NCBI RefSeq assembly: GCF_000717185.1
Contig: NZ_JNYE01000123.1
Location: 1 to 24,350, forward strand
Direction: 5' to 3'
DNA length: 24,350 nt
From: Kitasatospora phosalacinea
GTDB taxonomy: Bacteria > Actinomycetota > Actinomycetes > Streptomycetales > Streptomycetaceae
The notes under the pieces were generated by a model. It saw nothing but the letters and a program-made list of their open reading frames with translations, was not told the origin of the DNA and did not search any database. The stretch's first letter is position 1. Each line of letters begins with the position of its first letter. Shown here one piece after another: positions 24,035-24,350 of the stretch. The translations under genes were made by a program, and so were the position numbers.

Positions 24035-24047
24035 TTGCATAGTGCAA
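24035..24047. promoter_or_regulatory. Palindromic operator, site 5 (TTGCATAGTGCAA)
   Basis: TTTGCAT-A-GTGCAAA is a near-perfect 7-1-7 palindrome between the ClC stop and the next start codon, 43 bp upstream of that start. A possible -35, TTGTGC, lies at 24022-24027. The -10 is unclear. Confidence 0.7.
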
Positions 24048-24089
24048 AAGTAGCGGTGGCGGTGTGCCCTGCCGCCGGAAAGGGGGACC

Positions 24090-24350
24090 ATGCAGCCCCG
24101 CGGAACCGGAGTGGACCTGCTGCTGCCCGTGCTGCCGTTCGCCGCGATGGCGGCGGTCGCCGCCGTCGAGGTCTCGGCGGGCCCGGAGGTCGGCTACCTC
24201 GCCCTGTTCTCCATCGGCCCGGCCTTCGCCTGCGTCAGCGGCACCGTCCGACGCGCCCTGCTGGTCGGCGCGCTGGCCTTCGTCCTGTGCACGGCCGCCG
24301 CCTGCTACGACGGCATGCTCGGCGGCAGGCGCGCCACCGTCGCCCTCGCC
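24090..24350 (+). CDS. N-terminus of a membrane-anchored protein, probably PP2C/SpoIIE-type phosphatase (3' end outside window)
   Basis: ATG 24090 follows GGAAAGGGGG. The frame is open to the window end (87 codons). The product begins MQPRGTGVDLLLPVLPFAAM and holds three hydrophobic segments (about 9-25, 31-47, 53-70), with GYLALFSIGPAFACVSGTVR in between. This head looks like that of streptomycete membrane PP2C/SpoIIE-type Ser/Thr phosphatases (G-V-D-L, then AGP-x-x-GYL and GPAFA), but the catalytic domain is not in the window, so the assignment is from memory of the N-terminal pattern. Such phosphatases dephosphorylate STAS proteins in partner switching. It lies downstream of palindrome site 5. 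Confidence 0.6.
   Translation, partial: MQPRGTGVDLLLPVLPFAAMAAVAAVEVSAGPEVGYLALFSIGPAFACVSGTVRRALLVGALAFVLCTAAACYDGMLGGRRATVALA

Noticed and set aside
14972..24047. Identification of the palindrome as a Nur (nickel) box, DevR/DosR box or CRP/FNR site
   Set aside because: The Nur box has a longer spacer between TTGC half-sites, and DosR and FNR/CRP consensus words differ. Only the 7-1-7 geometry recalls Fur-type boxes, so no name is given.
1..24350. CRISPR array, tRNA or rRNA genes
   Set aside because: No regularly spaced repeats, cloverleaf-like sequence or rRNA signatures were seen.

Overview
The window is very GC-rich with strong G/C bias at third codon positions, GTG starts are common, and the gene families (LAL regulator, SigE-type ECF sigma factor, MEDS-domain regulators, F420-type nitroreductase, SpoIIE-type phosphatase start) are typical of actinomycetes. 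A Streptomyces or Kitasatospora-like chromosome is the best inference. It reads as an accessory region: an insertion-sequence zone on the left and a stress/signalling neighbourhood on the right.

Layout. 1-1199: the C-terminus of an IS481-type transposase, with an IS5-family element inserted exactly at its stop codon. 1200-1619: non-coding with hairpins. 1620-6768: a secreted M4 (thermolysin-type) protease, divergent from a large LuxR/LAL-type ATPase regulator. 6769-9308: a decayed integrase fragment and a frameshifted IS4-family transposase. 9519-12268: on the minus strand, a coupled MEDS-STAS / MEDS-ATPase pair followed by a DUF4396 membrane protein. 12957-14977: a beta-propeller lipoprotein and a NodB-type deacetylase overlapping by 4 nt. 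15244-16950: a small coiled-coil protein and two universal stress proteins. 17135-18323: an ECF sigma factor overlapping a membrane protein with an L,D-transpeptidase fold that lacks its catalytic cysteine. 19125-21114: a MerR regulator divergent from a SulP transporter broken by an internal deletion. 21339-24350: a small Cys-rich membrane protein, a deazaflavin-type nitroreductase, a ClC chloride transporter with CBS domains, and the start of a probable PP2C/SpoIIE phosphatase.

The main discovery is a 13-bp palindrome, TTGCA-YNR-TGCAA, found five times (14972, 15098, 22208, 22232, 24035). All copies lie in the three intergenic regions in front of the deacetylase/propeller operon, the coiled-coil/USP operon, the nitroreductase and ClC pair, and the phosphatase. 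This suggests one unidentified regulator controlling a local stress regulon. Several copies overlap plausible promoter elements. At two GTG starts (deacetylase, ClC) a -10-like hexamer lies exactly 6 nt upstream and no Shine-Dalgarno is visible, which points to leaderless mRNAs with the operator at the start site.

Other features worth attention: an ECF sigma factor coupled to an apparent pseudo-transpeptidase sensor, a STAS domain whose phosphorylatable serine position is alanine, a LAL ATPase with Walker-A Lys replaced by Arg, and a canonical -1 slippery heptamer in the IS5 transposase. All family assignments come from reading the translated sequence; no database search was possible.
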